NCBI GenBank assembly: GCA_000611775.1
Contig: KK106981.1
Span: 1,304,620 to 1,368,619 of the forward strand
From: Umbilicaria muhlenbergii
Lineage: Eukaryota > Ascomycota > Lecanoromycetes > Umbilicariales > Umbilicariaceae
Reading direction: 5' to 3'
Length of the DNA: 64,000 nucleotides
Under the pieces are notes generated by a model that was not told where the DNA came from, did not search any database, and worked only from the letters and a program-made list of their open reading frames with translations. Both the position numbers and the translations under genes were made by a program. This document shows, one piece after another, positions 1 through 9,955 of the stretch (the stretch's first letter is position 1; each line of letters starts with the position of its first letter).

Positions 1-365
1 ACGTTCCTCGCTGGCAGAGAAGGCAGAGATAAAGCTTGTTGAGGAGCTTCTGGCAGAGGATGCTCGCCCAGGGGTAGGGGGCTCAGAGTCTTGTCTGGCT
101 TGTTCAGCATATTCAGGACTGCTTCTTCCTTGTCAGAAGTTACCATTTTGAGACGGCCAGAACAAGGAGCGTCTGCAACATATTCAGTCAATATTATCTT
201 TGATTTCTCTGGATTGTAGCTTCTCTCTTGAGCAGTCTTCTTCAGGTGATTTACAGAATGTATAGATAAGCCTGTCAAGTCTGCAACAATCTTTGTAGGG
301 GCTTCATACTCTGCTAAGGCAAGGGCTTGAACTCTGATCTCTGAATCATGTGATTTGACTATCAT
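1..365 (-). pseudogene. Tc1/mariner-type transposase, N-terminal part (cut by window edge)
   Basis: An open frame from the ATG at 365 runs to base 1 without a stop. The first ~100 residues look like the paired-type helix-turn-helix region of fungal Tc1/mariner transposases: a stretch of the type EIRVQALALAEYEAPTKIV, then a second helix-turn-helix (LTGLSIHSVNHLKK) and a conserved SGRLKMVTSDKEEAVLN segment. In the family this part binds the terminal repeats. After about residue 95 the sequence becomes Pro/Leu-rich and no longer resembles the family, so this copy may be internally deleted or rearranged. No catalytic DDE/D region is in view. Called a pseudogene with caution, because only the first third can be seen. 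Confidence 0.6.
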
Positions 366-509
366 ATTGCTGGATATTGAGTATTCTAACTGACTACGAA
401 GTCTACTACTAAAGGAAGATATTCAAAGGCTCCCCTTTTCCTCACTGCCTTTTCAGGGTGAGAATCTACCCCCTGCCCTACCCCTGCCCTACTCCCTGCC
501 CTACCCCTG
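1..509 (-). mobile_element. Tc1/mariner-type DNA transposon, partial at window edge
   Basis: The element enters from the left edge and ends near base 509. Its outer end on the minus strand begins CAGGGGTAGGGCAGGG just inside a TA dinucleotide (510-511), as expected for a Tc1/mariner terminal repeat next to its TA target site. The sub-terminal 45 bases repeat the GGGCAGGG/GGGTAGGG words several times. A transposase N-terminus starts at 365 and reads inward. The other end lies outside the window, so neither the full inverted repeat nor the target duplication can be confirmed. Confidence 0.65.
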
Positions 510-511
510 TA

Positions 512-1162
512 TGTGGCGCATGCACGAAAAGGCGCTAGTCATGACTTTTGGTGCACGGTTCCGTATATTCTATTTAATCAACTTCATTTTTTACCCTTCT
601 AATTTTTAAAGTAGAATTACCGTATTTGGAAAAGTCAGGCTTGGAAAAGTCAGGCTTATTAAGCTGTATGGTATTAAATTCTAGCGTGGCTGCAGAATAG
701 AAACTCCCTCCCGCCGCGCCCCCGTACCAACCATTGAAAACTTGTTTCTTCCACATACGTTCCATAATGTACACCACCTCAACATGCAGTCTCTTCGTGT
801 TCAGCATGACCTTATGATTCTATTCGTGTCTGCGTTGGCAACTGCTCTCAATGTTGAGGCGCAGCAATGATGGTGTGCTGGTGGCGCTGGGGCATACCCA
901 GCCCCCTCAATTCTCAACCTACGCGATGCTGCCTAGGCATCGCCGACCTCTTACCAGGCCCCATTCACTGAGGGTCACGCTTTCATGAACGTGAAGTAGG
1001 GTGTAGATGAAACCTGACGGCTCTTGATACCATACTTACTCATTGGCATACTCATGTTCTAGCTGTCCCTTTGGTGTTGTTCCTATTCTCTTTATCCATG
1101 AACCAAGCACTTTCCCATCCATTTAAGGCATCGTCTAGGTGAAACTTACGATTAGGCATCTC
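512..1162. other. Intergenic stretch, no supported gene
   Basis: A 77-codon minus-strand frame (574-807) has an ATG and includes a perfect 15-bp tandem duplication (about 627-656, TTGGAAAAGTCAGGC twice) that gives a repeated KPDFS peptide. It has no recognised domain and no clear splicing context, so it is not called. The rest should hold the upstream region of the gene starting at 1163. Confidence 0.4.
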
Positions 1163-2593
1163 ATGCCGTTCATACTGCATACTCCCGAAGCTCTTCTCCC
1201 CCGATCCGACTCGAAGAACCCAGCAACAACCTGCAAGGGCATCACTTCAAGTGGCCGACCCTGCCGACGCGCCCTCGCCGCGTCACCTCGATCCTCGCCT
1301 CGAACTTCACCAGCAGCCGCTAACGGAGTTCTAGCCGTGATATCTGGTGACAAAAATGAGGAAGGAGCGGCAGCATTCTTCTGCTGGCAACATAAGGAGC
1401 AGGCCGCCAAGCTAACTGGAGGTAGAACGGGCACCAGGAATACAACACTGGTCTCGTTGAACGAGCGGACGAGCATTGATACACTGGTTGATCGGTTGGG
1501 AGTACTGGACGTTAAAGGTGATTCTGGAAAAGCGTCAAAAAAACGGCAAGCAAGAGATGATGGAAGTCCGATACAATGGCAGAAAGTGTCCAAACAAGGG
1601 CAGAAGGTCAATGGTCCACTATTGGCCGTGTCGAAGGAACGTAATCGGAGAAAGACACCTGCCAATGTGGCCCCTGCAAGACCAACGCAAATTCGCCGAT
1701 CGCCAAGAAGAGAGTCAAATCTCCTACTGTCGCTGTTCTGCTGTGTTAGGTCTGATGACGGCGATGATGCGCCTGCGCCACGTATTCGACATCACACTAC
1801 ACCTTCTCCAGACAGCCCAGCAGTGTCTCACAACCCTCCGTTGAGCCACCACTCAACCCGACCAGTCCTATCAACCAAGCCTGCTTCTTTTCCTAATCTC
1901 CCCGTGATGCCACAAGATCCGCCCTTCCAAACGCAAAACCTCCTGACGCTCATTCCGCCGAGTCTCTCACCTCAAACCACATCATCGCTTCTAACCGAGC
2001 TCGCGAAACCTATTTCCGGCTTCGACGAGGAAGGTTTCATCTACATGTTCTGGCTTACCGACGCCTCATCCGCCGCCCCACCCAATTCTCAAACCGCATC
2101 TTCGCTACTATCGCCACCATCCACTCCAAACGCAAGAAGCAGAAGGTCTAGCGATCTAATCCAAGACTTCGCCACTCCCACGTCCAAATCCTCAGCGCAG
2201 AAGACCATCCTTCTAAAAATCGGCCGTGCATCAAACGTCCAACGCCGCATGAACGAATGGATGCGTCAATGCGGCTACAACCTTTCTTTGATCCGCTACT
2301 ACCCCTATCTACCTTCGTTCCCGTCCGCGCCGCCAACCCCCTCAAAGCTTTCGCCATCACAGGCACGAAATCCGCCACTCACACCGCCCTTGACCCCTCG
2401 AAAAGTCCCGCACGCGCATCGCGTAGAGAGGCTCATCCATATCGAGCTGGGCGACAAGAGGGTGAAACGGCTTTGTGAGAGCTGCGGGAAGGAGCATCGG
2501 GAGTGGTTTGAAGTGGAGGCGAGCAGGAAAGGGGTTGCGGCAGTGGATGAGGTGGTTAGGAGATGGGTGGGTTGGGCTGAGGGGAAACGGTGA
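1163..2593 (+). CDS. T5orf172/DUF1766 (GIY-YIG-related) protein, Mug113-like
   Basis: A single-exon gene of 476 residues from the ATG at 1163; the frame is open a little further upstream, but without an ATG. The N-terminal ~90 residues hold a small Cys/His module (TTCKGITSSGRPCRR ... AFFCWQHKEQA) often seen ahead of this domain. A long low-complexity Ser/Pro linker follows. The C-terminal half is the T5orf172 domain: EGFIYMFWLTD, then LLKIGRASNVQRRMNEW, and finally HRVERLIHIELGD with CESCGKEHREWFEV. The domain is related to GIY-YIG nucleases; the fission yeast relative Mug113 is induced in meiosis. Its biochemical role is not established, and nuclease activity is only inferred from the fold. 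Confidence 0.8.
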   Translation: MPFILHTPEALLPRSDSKNPATTCKGITSSGRPCRRALAASPRSSPRTSPAAANGVLAVISGDKNEEGAAAFFCWQHKEQAAKLTGGRTGTRNTTLVSLNERTSIDTLVDRLGVLDVKGDSGKASKKRQARDDGSPIQWQKVSKQGQKVNGPLLAVSKERNRRKTPANVAPARPTQIRRSPRRESNLLLSLFCCVRSDDGDDAPAPRIRHHTTPSPDSPAVSHNPPLSHHSTRPVLSTKPASFPNLPVMPQDPPFQTQNLLTLIPPSLSPQTTSSLLTELAKPISGFDEEGFIYMFWLTDASSAAPPNSQTASSLLSPPSTPNARSRRSSDLIQDFATPTSKSSAQKTILLKIGRASNVQRRMNEWMRQCGYNLSLIRYYPYLPSFPSAPPTPSKLSPSQARNPPLTPPLTPRKVPHAHRVERLIHIELGDKRVKRLCESCGKEHREWFEVEASRKGVAAVDEVVRRWVGWAEGKR

Positions 2594-3239
2594 TGCTTTG
2601 TCGGGAAGACAGGCAGAGAACTAGAGGTCCCACTAATCGATCTGTGCTGGGTGTTCTTTGTTTACAGCTTCGGGCCATGCGCTGCTTATGAGGGTTGGTA
2701 ATTGGGAGAGTGGTTTGGTACCACGGCTACTTGCATGATTTGATACTTATGAAGCCTTTTTTACAAACGCATAGACGAAAGGGTTGGGAAAGCGGCAGCA
2801 GCGGACAAGCAGGATTGGGAGGCCCGGCGTTTTTGGGACTTGCTTTTGCATGTAGATCGTAATCTTCGGAAAAAGGAGAGAGGCACAAGAGCCTGGGCCG
2901 CAGTATGGGGGACTGCATTCCCTCTTCTTAGCTTGACTCCGCAGTTCCTAAGTGTGTCAATGTTTGCAGATATCACGTATCATCAACTTTCATCCAGATA
3001 TAGTGATCATCCAATCATTGCCAAAGGCAAGCCTCCCACCTGAAAACTGCTACAGAGGCCACCTCCTAAAGCCAACGTCGCAAGCACACCCATACTCCAC
3101 CGAACACAACCAACCCCTCCACCCCGAACCTATGATCTAACCCCAGAAGCCCCCAACCCTATACTATACACCCCCAGTACTCCCGTTCCCGACCCCAAAC
3201 TCCCTGCTAAACCGCTCCACAAACCCCCCCCACAAAAAA
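2594..3239. other. Intergenic region between convergent genes
   Basis: This lies between the 3' ends of the T5orf172 gene and the inositol phosphatase gene. The plus strand becomes strongly C-rich from about 3050 to 3240 (runs such as CCCCCCCACAAAAAA). Short open frames here have no start context or recognisable content. I see no RNA gene. Confidence 0.4.
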
Positions 3240-6200
3240 TCACGCCTCCCCCTCGCCCTCCCCCTTCGCCCCTAAGAAAACCTCCACCACCCTCCTCCTC
3301 CTCCCCTCACCCGCCCTCCTCTCCTTCTCCCTCCCCCCCACCACAACCGGCGTTCTAACGACCACCCCCGCAAACACATCCGCCAATTTCCGCTCCACCC
3401 GCCTCCGTCTCCTGACCTTCGCATCCCTGGACGCCGTCCTCGCTCGGCCTCTCGTCGGGCTTTCCGACATATCCATCACGGAGGTGAGAGGCGCGACTTC
3501 ATTCGCCACGTGCGCGAGCATGAGCGCCAAAAAATTAAAGGCGACGCCATGTGGAGGCGAGACGGACAGAAAATCGAGGAGCCAAGCGCGCTCTTCGTCG
3601 GCGGAAAGGCCGGGTGGGGAGTTGGACTTTTCGCGCGCGAGGAGTGCGGCGTCGAGGTCGGACCATAGAGGGGCGGGGATGATGCCGTCTTCCAGACCGT
3701 TCAGAAAGTCCAAGAGCGTCTCGGCCAAAACTTCAACCCGCCAGAGCGAGGGGATTGCCGGGTTCCAGATGCCGCTGAAACGGCGATCGGTGTCCAAGGC
3801 TTCTCGCACCTCCAATTTCAACTCCTCTCTCTGTGCGCCCGCCTCCAACGTCCACGCCTCGCTGACGAACGGCCACCCCTCCCGCTCCTCCCACGGCGGC
3901 CTCTCCTCCCCGTGGCTTTCGAATCGCATACTCCACTCCGCGACCGCGCGCTCCACTAATTCCTCTATCGCCTCCGTCAGCCGGAACACTTCGCGCGGAG
4001 CCGACCACTTTACCGAAACATTCCCACCGCTGCTGCTGCCATCCGGCCTCTGATGCTGCAACTTCCTTACCCCGCCCTCGGGGATACGGATGAGTTTGTC
4101 GATAGAGCGGCCAAAGGACGAAGCCTGCCAGGTACCACGGACGGGGATGAAGTGGTCGCGGCCGTTGGTGACGCGTAGGACGAGCACGTCGTCGAGATGC
4201 TCGTGGGAATCGTTGAGGCGGCGGACTTGGGCCAGGTCTGTGATGTGGAGGGTAAGGTCGACGGTGAGGGCGTCGCCGGGCGAGAGGGTGTGTTGTTGGA
4301 GGGCGTTGGGGTTGGAGTTTTGGTTGTCACTGGGGCGGTCGAAGGAGATAGTGAGCCAAGGGGGGGAAGCTCCGCTGTGGTATTGGCCGACGGATCGGTC
4401 GACGAAGCCGAATGTCGCGGGGACTCGGCCGGTGTTGGCGATGGTGAGGCAGCGGGTTTTCGGCTGGTCGTAGCGTATGTCGCCGAAATTCACGCCTTCG
4501 AAACTTGCGGATGTTTGGTCGGTGTTTGTGCTACCGTCGTGATCTGGGCTGTGGTGATCGACCACTATTGTTACGCCAGGTCGTCCCTCGTTCTCTGCTT
4601 TATCGAGTTCGCGGGCGACCTCCTGGTGTATTTTAGCCTTCAGTTCCGAGTCCACGGCGTCGTAGGTCAGCGTGAAGACAGCATCCAGTGGCTTGTGATC
4701 AGATGAAAGGACCCGCTGATGTGACGTGTAGTAATCAAGATGTAGCTTATCTTCATATCCCGACTTTGTCACCACAACGTCGAGATCCGCATCGTGATTT
4801 TCATCATAATCATTATCAGCACCATCCGTCTCCGGGTCGTAGTCGAATAATACATCCTCATCCTCAGCAATTGCCTTTGCGACCCCACGAGCCTTTAACT
4901 CCTCATCTCGCTTCTTCGCCGCCTCCTCTTCTCTGATCTTCTTTTGGTACTCTAGTAGGTCTTTTCGCGTCCGGTACAATATCCTATCGCACCAACTAGG
5001 CCCTCTTCTCTTCTCGCTGGAATCAAACATGCCCACACTACCAACGTCATATTTGTAGGTAGGCAAGAAATTGATGGGACCCTCGCGCCATCCGTCGTGA
5101 AATGCTTTGCGCGCTCGCATTTGCATATGTAGCTGGTCATGAGGAAGAAGAGACGACAACATAGTCCGGAGTGAAGCTGGGTCGGACTCAGGATCAACTG
5201 GTAACGTGACAGGCGATCGTTCAGAAGATGACGTGAACGCGGTATTGGACGAGAATCCAGAATCCACCGAAGATCGGTCGTCTGATCCGGATATCGTCGC
5301 ATTCGAAGATGTCGAGAGCTCGCTTTCGATCCTTTTCGACGATGCATCGCCAATGTCGTATTCATTACGTGTATGCAACATTAGCAGCCTCCGCACGTCT
5401 TCTTCAGGGAGACCGTCCAGCCTGTAATTGAGATCTCCGAACCAGAATGCGAAATCTTCATCTCCTATTCCCTCACCAAACTCCTCGAGCACCCCGCTTC
5501 CATCATACACAGGCTCGAACTTGGTCCGATTGAGGATCTGTTGCGCATCCCAGTTGCGTCTTTCCACCATATTCTTGTCCGTTCCTGCTGCCAGATGACA
5601 GTTTATGAAGACTAGACGAGTCGTTTCTCCCAGTACGATTCGAGTTGTGACAGCACCCTTATTCCCCATGTATCCCATCACACCGGTACCGACACTCGTA
5701 CTGCTGACCGAGGTTATAGTTGGCGCAATAGTAGGGGAGGCGTAAACGAGCAGTAGGAGACCAATCAGTTGCTGGTCCGCAATCCGGCGGTAGCCGTCTG
5801 GCAAGGCCTCTGTCACCGCTCTCTTCCATTTCTTCGCTGGATAAGGATCAACGAACGGCCGAAGAGCTTCTGTTGCGGAGTTGATATCCACAATCTCTTG
5901 GAGTCCTAGAACGTAGATATCTATGTCATCCCCACCAGGTAAAGACCCAGGGTCATTCCGCGGTAAGGTTGACGCTTTCTTCTTCCGGCGCGCCTCTTGA
6001 TCTGGGACGCTTTCGATATCCTTCAAATCGAGGGCCCTCCCGTCTTCATCTTTCTTAGGGTCATCTTCATCCCTTACTGTCAAACCCGACAGCTTGTCCG
6101 AAACCCCCTTGCCTCCGACGAACCATCCGCCAACATCCTTTTCGGTATCGTGGAGAGAGGCAACATTCCATGTGCCTACTTTGACTCGAACGGTCCGCGA

Positions 6201-6359
6201 CTTGGTAAACTCGGCTCGCCGTGCGTGTACAGCTTGCGACAAAGAGTAGTGGGATGAAATTGTTGGCGAATTATCCTCGGCAGGCGTTGATGGAAATGCT
6301 CCGGGTGTCGCCCTTATCTCTGGACCTGGCGATAAAAACCGCTCAGGGCGGGTCGACAT
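3240..6359 (-). CDS. Type II inositol polyphosphate 5-phosphatase (OCRL/INPP5B-like)
   Basis: A single-exon gene of 1,039 residues. Residues ~60-560 form the 5-phosphatase (endonuclease/exonuclease/phosphatase) domain, with VKVGTWNVASL, GLQEIVD, NCHLAAG, FWFGDLNYRLDG, RGPSWCDRILYR and SSDHKPLDAVF in the right order, covering the metal- and phosphate-binding motifs. An ASH-like beta domain follows (from about residue 635, with the conserved NTGRVPATFGF) and then a region in the place of the OCRL RhoGAP-like domain (TEAIEELVERAV onward). The family removes the 5-phosphate from PI(4,5)P2 and related lipids at Golgi, endosomal or plasma membranes. The C-terminal tail is Arg/Gly-rich. The ATG at 6359 is the only good start upstream of the domain. 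Transcription is divergent from the Dcp1 gene. Confidence 0.93.
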   Translation of the reverse strand: MSTRPERFLSPGPEIRATPGAFPSTPAEDNSPTISSHYSLSQAVHARRAEFTKSRTVRVKVGTWNVASLHDTEKDVGGWFVGGKGVSDKLSGLTVRDEDDPKKDEDGRALDLKDIESVPDQEARRKKKASTLPRNDPGSLPGGDDIDIYVLGLQEIVDINSATEALRPFVDPYPAKKWKRAVTEALPDGYRRIADQQLIGLLLLVYASPTIAPTITSVSSTSVGTGVMGYMGNKGAVTTRIVLGETTRLVFINCHLAAGTDKNMVERRNWDAQQILNRTKFEPVYDGSGVLEEFGEGIGDEDFAFWFGDLNYRLDGLPEEDVRRLLMLHTRNEYDIGDASSKRIESELSTSSNATISGSDDRSSVDSGFSSNTAFTSSSERSPVTLPVDPESDPASLRTMLSSLLPHDQLHMQMRARKAFHDGWREGPINFLPTYKYDVGSVGMFDSSEKRRGPSWCDRILYRTRKDLLEYQKKIREEEAAKKRDEELKARGVAKAIAEDEDVLFDYDPETDGADNDYDENHDADLDVVVTKSGYEDKLHLDYYTSHQRVLSSDHKPLDAVFTLTYDAVDSELKAKIHQEVARELDKAENEGRPGVTIVVDHHSPDHDGSTNTDQTSASFEGVNFGDIRYDQPKTRCLTIANTGRVPATFGFVDRSVGQYHSGASPPWLTISFDRPSDNQNSNPNALQQHTLSPGDALTVDLTLHITDLAQVRRLNDSHEHLDDVLVLRVTNGRDHFIPVRGTWQASSFGRSIDKLIRIPEGGVRKLQHQRPDGSSSGGNVSVKWSAPREVFRLTEAIEELVERAVAEWSMRFESHGEERPPWEEREGWPFVSEAWTLEAGAQREELKLEVREALDTDRRFSGIWNPAIPSLWRVEVLAETLLDFLNGLEDGIIPAPLWSDLDAALLAREKSNSPPGLSADEERAWLLDFLSVSPPHGVAFNFLALMLAHVANEVAPLTSVMDMSESPTRGRARTASRDAKVRRRRRVERKLADVFAGVVVRTPVVVGGREKERRAGEGRRRRVVEVFLGAKGEGEGEA

Positions 6360-6812
6360 TATACGAAGACGACGGAGATTGAGTTAGCTAAGGCGCCATG
6401 GTGAACCTGGGATGGGCCTTCGTGGATGAAAGCCGAAGCGGTGGGGGCGCACGTCAAGATAAATTAACATGCCGAACCTCAGCCGCTGACGTAGGTTGTT
6501 CCGCACCAGGGGGACAGTTGGAGATGGCGGCACTCATTCCTTTGAGCTTATTATTGCTGAGAACGACCGATACCGGTGCAGTCAGAGGCCCACAAGATCG
6601 ACGAAGCTTCTGAGCGCGGACTGGGCAGGAGTCCGGAGGAGGAAGGCGGAAGGCGGAAAGCGGAATTCGAGGCCCCAAGGACGCAGCGCCCTGCGAGGCT
6701 CCGACTTGGAAGCCTCCTCAGCCCTGCTGGCCTGCAGGGTTCACAACCTAAGACAAGGTGGCGAGGTTGGCTTCTCGCTTATCACGCGGCTAAGGCTGAG
6801 CGCGTCACGCCT

Positions 6813-6832
6813 CACGTGTCACGTGTCACGTG
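6813..6832. promoter_or_regulatory. Triple tandem E-box (CACGTG x3) in a divergent promoter
   Basis: Three CACGTG palindromes stand at 6813-6818, 6820-6825 and 6827-6832, spaced exactly 7 bp apart, followed by a fourth degenerate copy (CACGAG). They lie 111 bp upstream of the proposed Dcp1 start and within the 583-bp divergent region shared with the 5-phosphatase gene. CACGTG is the target of bHLH factors such as Cbf1- and Pho4-type proteins. Binding is inferred from the sequence only. Confidence 0.55.
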
Positions 6833-6942
6833 TCACGAGCGTTCCCAGTCGTGCCCGTTCAGTAGAGCGTGTTCCCTCGAATAATAATCCAAGGTGTCCC
6901 ATGCGCCGACACACACGCTGCGGAACAAGCTCCCCCGCCAAC

Positions 6943-7839
6943 ATGACGCCTCGGAAGACGAAACAGCGGTATAGCCAGTCCCATCTGTCCCAGCAAGCGT
7001 TGCAACCTTCCGACTACGAAAGCGACGTCAATTACGTCTCCGATGCACCCCCACCTCCACCCACTCGAACCAACGCCGAGCTCAATCTCTCCGTCATCCG
7101 CAGACACGACCCCGCCGTCGCATCCATCATCTCCATCGCTCCGTATGCAGTGGTGTACATCTTCTCTCCGGCGTCACAACAATGGGAGAAGAGCGGCATT
7201 GAAGGCACCCTGTTTGTTTGCCAGCTACCACCGACCGAGCGAGGTGCCGAACGTTACTCGGTCATCGTGTTGAATAGACGGAGTTTGGACAACTTTCGAG
7301 TGGAGCTATTAGATGGCAGCGACGTGGAGATTACCGAGGACTATGTCATCCTTCAGTCCAATGACGGAAACGGGAATCCCCAGGTCTACGGACTATGGAT
7401 CTTCTCGGAGCCTCCGCCATCGTCAACGGCCAATTCACGAGCTATCAATGCACAGATCATCCAAGAATGTGCCATACAGGCAGAGACAACGAGGAAGATG
7501 GCCGAGCAGAACATTCAAACCGATGAGCAACTTGGGGAGGACTTTGAAATTGCGGAAAGCGAGCCAATGGGGCGACAGCTGTCTCTGAAGGAGTTGTTCG
7601 GCCAGCAACGGGAACAAGACGACGGGTGGAGTGTGAGAAGCCATAGTCCGCGTGTGAGACAGCCACAGTTCGTACCATCAGCGGATACGGACTTCTTTCG
7701 CACTGCGAGGAGGCACGTACAGCCACAGCAGCAGCAGCAACACCCACCAGCGACAAACCCTGTACAGCAGAGTAGCCATGGCAGAGATCTTCTGAATCTG
7801 TTCCGAACAGCGGGACCAGGTTCCCAGCCTGGGACATGA
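6943..7839 (+). CDS. DCP1: Dcp1-like mRNA decapping protein
   Basis: A single-exon gene of 298 residues from the ATG at 6943. An in-frame ATG at 6901 would add 14 residues, but the 6943 start gives an N-terminus (MTPRKTKQRY) like other fungal Dcp1 proteins. Residues ~40-165 form the EVH1/PH-like Dcp1 domain: LNLSVIRRHDPAV, SIAPYAVVYIFSPASQQWEK, GIEGTLFVCQL, YSVIVLNRRSLDNF and QVYGLWIFSE. Dcp1 activates the Dcp2 decapping hydrolase in 5'-to-3' mRNA decay, in the cytoplasm and P-bodies. The tail is Gln/His-rich (a run of Gln near residue 263) and ends HGRDLLNLFRTAG, a hydrophobic patch of the kind used for partner binding. The gene converges on the hydrolase gene that follows. Confidence 0.92.
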   Translation: MTPRKTKQRYSQSHLSQQALQPSDYESDVNYVSDAPPPPPTRTNAELNLSVIRRHDPAVASIISIAPYAVVYIFSPASQQWEKSGIEGTLFVCQLPPTERGAERYSVIVLNRRSLDNFRVELLDGSDVEITEDYVILQSNDGNGNPQVYGLWIFSEPPPSSTANSRAINAQIIQECAIQAETTRKMAEQNIQTDEQLGEDFEIAESEPMGRQLSLKELFGQQREQDDGWSVRSHSPRVRQPQFVPSADTDFFRTARRHVQPQQQQQHPPATNPVQQSSHGRDLLNLFRTAGPGSQPGT

Positions 7840-7960
7840 AATTGTGATGCATGGCTGGGACTAGCAGTTTGGAGGTTTTAGGCGGTTTTGTGTAACGGCG
7901 TTGACGGGGATCCTCTTCATATACCACAAAGACATCCAATGTGCCATAGGGCTCTAGGAA

Positions 7961-9278
7961 TTAAGGCTTATCAGCCCTTATGATTTCATCCACGAAACCT
8001 GCGACTATCTCAGCCACCTGGGCGCCATGTTCTACAACCAGTCAGCCTCAAAACATAATCACATGGAAGAATCACAACTCACTGATTGGAAAGCTATGTG
8101 GAATTCCCCCCTCATCAATCAGCATCTTCGGCTTCCACTCCTCGTCTCCTTCTCGATACGCCCTTGCAGCAATCAATTCGTCCCTCGTATGGTCCGCAAC
8201 CCAATGATCACGTTTCCCAAAATAGAAAATCAGCTTCGGCCTTGGACTGCTAGACTCTGTCGCCGCGCCCCAGATATCCTCGTCCCATCGATCTTCCGTG
8301 ATCTCGTTCATCTCGTCCCTGGCCATGTATCTGCAGTACAAAGTCATAAATCTTCCGAGTCCGGCAGAGACAAACTGGATACCTGCTTAAAAGACTTACA
8401 GCGCCTGCCGCACACCCATTGGACTCTTTATAAACCTCGCCGTCGTCCCCGCCGCATCATCCGGAAATCCCATAACCAGCTTTACCAGCCGAGCCAATAC
8501 TGTTTCCGGGACGAAGAACGTCAAAGCATGCGCCAAGATGCCAACGACGAGGGCAAAGTGCGGGAGTTTCAGTAGCCACTAGTCACCGCAACACTCAGCA
8601 TAAATCCTCTCCTCATACTCCTCAACCCCTGTGCCTCTACCCCAACAACAAGTGTATCTCTCCAAGCGGAGAGATAAACCCCACTGAAAAACTCACCCCC
8701 ATCCTCACCCCGCTCGGACTGCGTGCAATATGCGTAACCGTAGGCCACAAGCCCACCACCCCTACAACCCTCATCCCCTCTCCTCCGCGCTTCCTCCTCT
8801 CCTGAACCCGTCGGAGCGCTTCCAGCGCTACATACGCACCCACCGAATGCCCCACCAAAACAACCTTGACCTCCCTCTCCCCCCTCTTCTTCCCCTCCTG
8901 CGTCCCATTCGCCCCGTCCCACCCCTCCCGCACAGCACCACCATACCGCTCCAACCGCCGCGCAAAAAACTCCACCTGGCCCCGCAGCCCCACCACCACC
9001 GGGCCCCGGCCATCTTCACCATCCGCGCCGCTGTCGAAGTTCGCGCCCGAATGCCCGTAGATGTGTACGGCAGCGGGGGCGAGCGAGGCGAGGTGCGAAG
9101 AGAGGAGGGAGAGGAAGGGGTGGTAGTAGGATATCAAGCCGGGGTTGCCGGGGATGAAGAAGATGTGGTAGGGGGGCCTTGGAGGGGAGGAGTTGGAGGG
9201 GGAGGTGGGGGGGTGGGGAGGGATGTAGAGACTTGATGGGGAGATGTGCGGGGTTAGTGGGGGTTGGGTGGGGGACAT
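7961..9278 (-). CDS. Lipid-droplet-associated hydrolase (LDAH/DUF2305), four exons
   Basis: Exons, high to low: 9278-8697, 8578-8400, 8330-8083 and 8031-7961; spliced length 359 residues, frame kept throughout. The family core is clear: HIFFIPGNPGLISYYHPF (oxyanion region), GHSVGAYVALEAL (nucleophile Ser ~145), LWPTVTHIARSPSGVRMG, a hydrophobic exon 2 (LPHFALVVGILAHALTFF) likely to be the lipid-droplet-anchoring segment, GKRDHWV (acid) and IPHSFPIKHG (catalytic His). Introns use GTGAGT or GTAAGT donors with TAG/CAG acceptors. The family is an alpha/beta hydrolase on lipid droplets linked to sterol or triglyceride turnover; its substrate is debated. The start at 9278 is the first ATG giving a compact N-terminus; an upstream ATG at 9446 would add a low-complexity Pro-rich leader. 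Confidence 0.88.
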
Positions 9279-9955
9279 GCTGGAGGTTGTGAGGGGAGGG
9301 TTTGGAATGGAATGGAGTGGGGTGGGGTGGGAATTGTTCGGGAGGGGTGGAGCGGGGAGTGGGGTTGCGGGATGGGGATTTTCGGAGAAAGCGGAGGCAC
9401 AAGAGTGCAAAGTAAAATTAAGCAAGTAGACAGAATGCAAGTAAGGCATGGAGTTGGTGGTGGGGGAATGGTGCATGATTCATTTTCGGTCACTCTTCAA
9501 TCTATCTTCTTAACAACATATGTCTCTATTTATGACTAATAGTACATAGTCTTACTGATCTGGTACTGCTGTGATATGTTTAGACATGGGCCTAGTTCAT
9601 TTGATGGTGTCCAGGAGGTCTTCGGGCGTGTGTCTGCGTTGGAGATGGCGGAATTTGGTCTATCTTGTGATACTACTACTCGCAGCCCGCTACACACCTC
9701 TTTCTCAGATTTAGCAGATCCTGCAAATTGCCAAAGCAAGGTCTGGCCAAATCTAATTATTTTCTGTTCGTCGATAACAGGTTGCTTGGTTTCTATACGT
9801 GATAATAATATATCATAATTTGGCGACGGAAAGCGCATGATCTCGATAAATAGCAGAGAGTATGCGCTATGAGACAAACCCTTTTTCCCACAGACCGCCT
9901 GTACAGACCGCTCGTGAGGAACACGGGTAAAGAGCAGTCTGGTTCTGAGTCTTGG
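9279..9955. other. Intergenic region between two minus-strand genes
   Basis: The stretch 9279-9480 is G-rich on the plus strand (repeats of GGGTGGGG and GGAATGGAATGG). The remainder is balanced and AT-richer, with no convincing open frame. It holds the promoter of the LDAH gene and the 3' region of the prenyltransferase gene. Confidence 0.35.

Noticed and set aside
8637-9476. Full 279-codon first exon frame of the LDAH gene including an extra 66-residue N-terminus
   Set aside because: The extra leader is Pro/Ser low-complexity and unlike the family; the start at 9278 was preferred, though the upstream ATG cannot be excluded.
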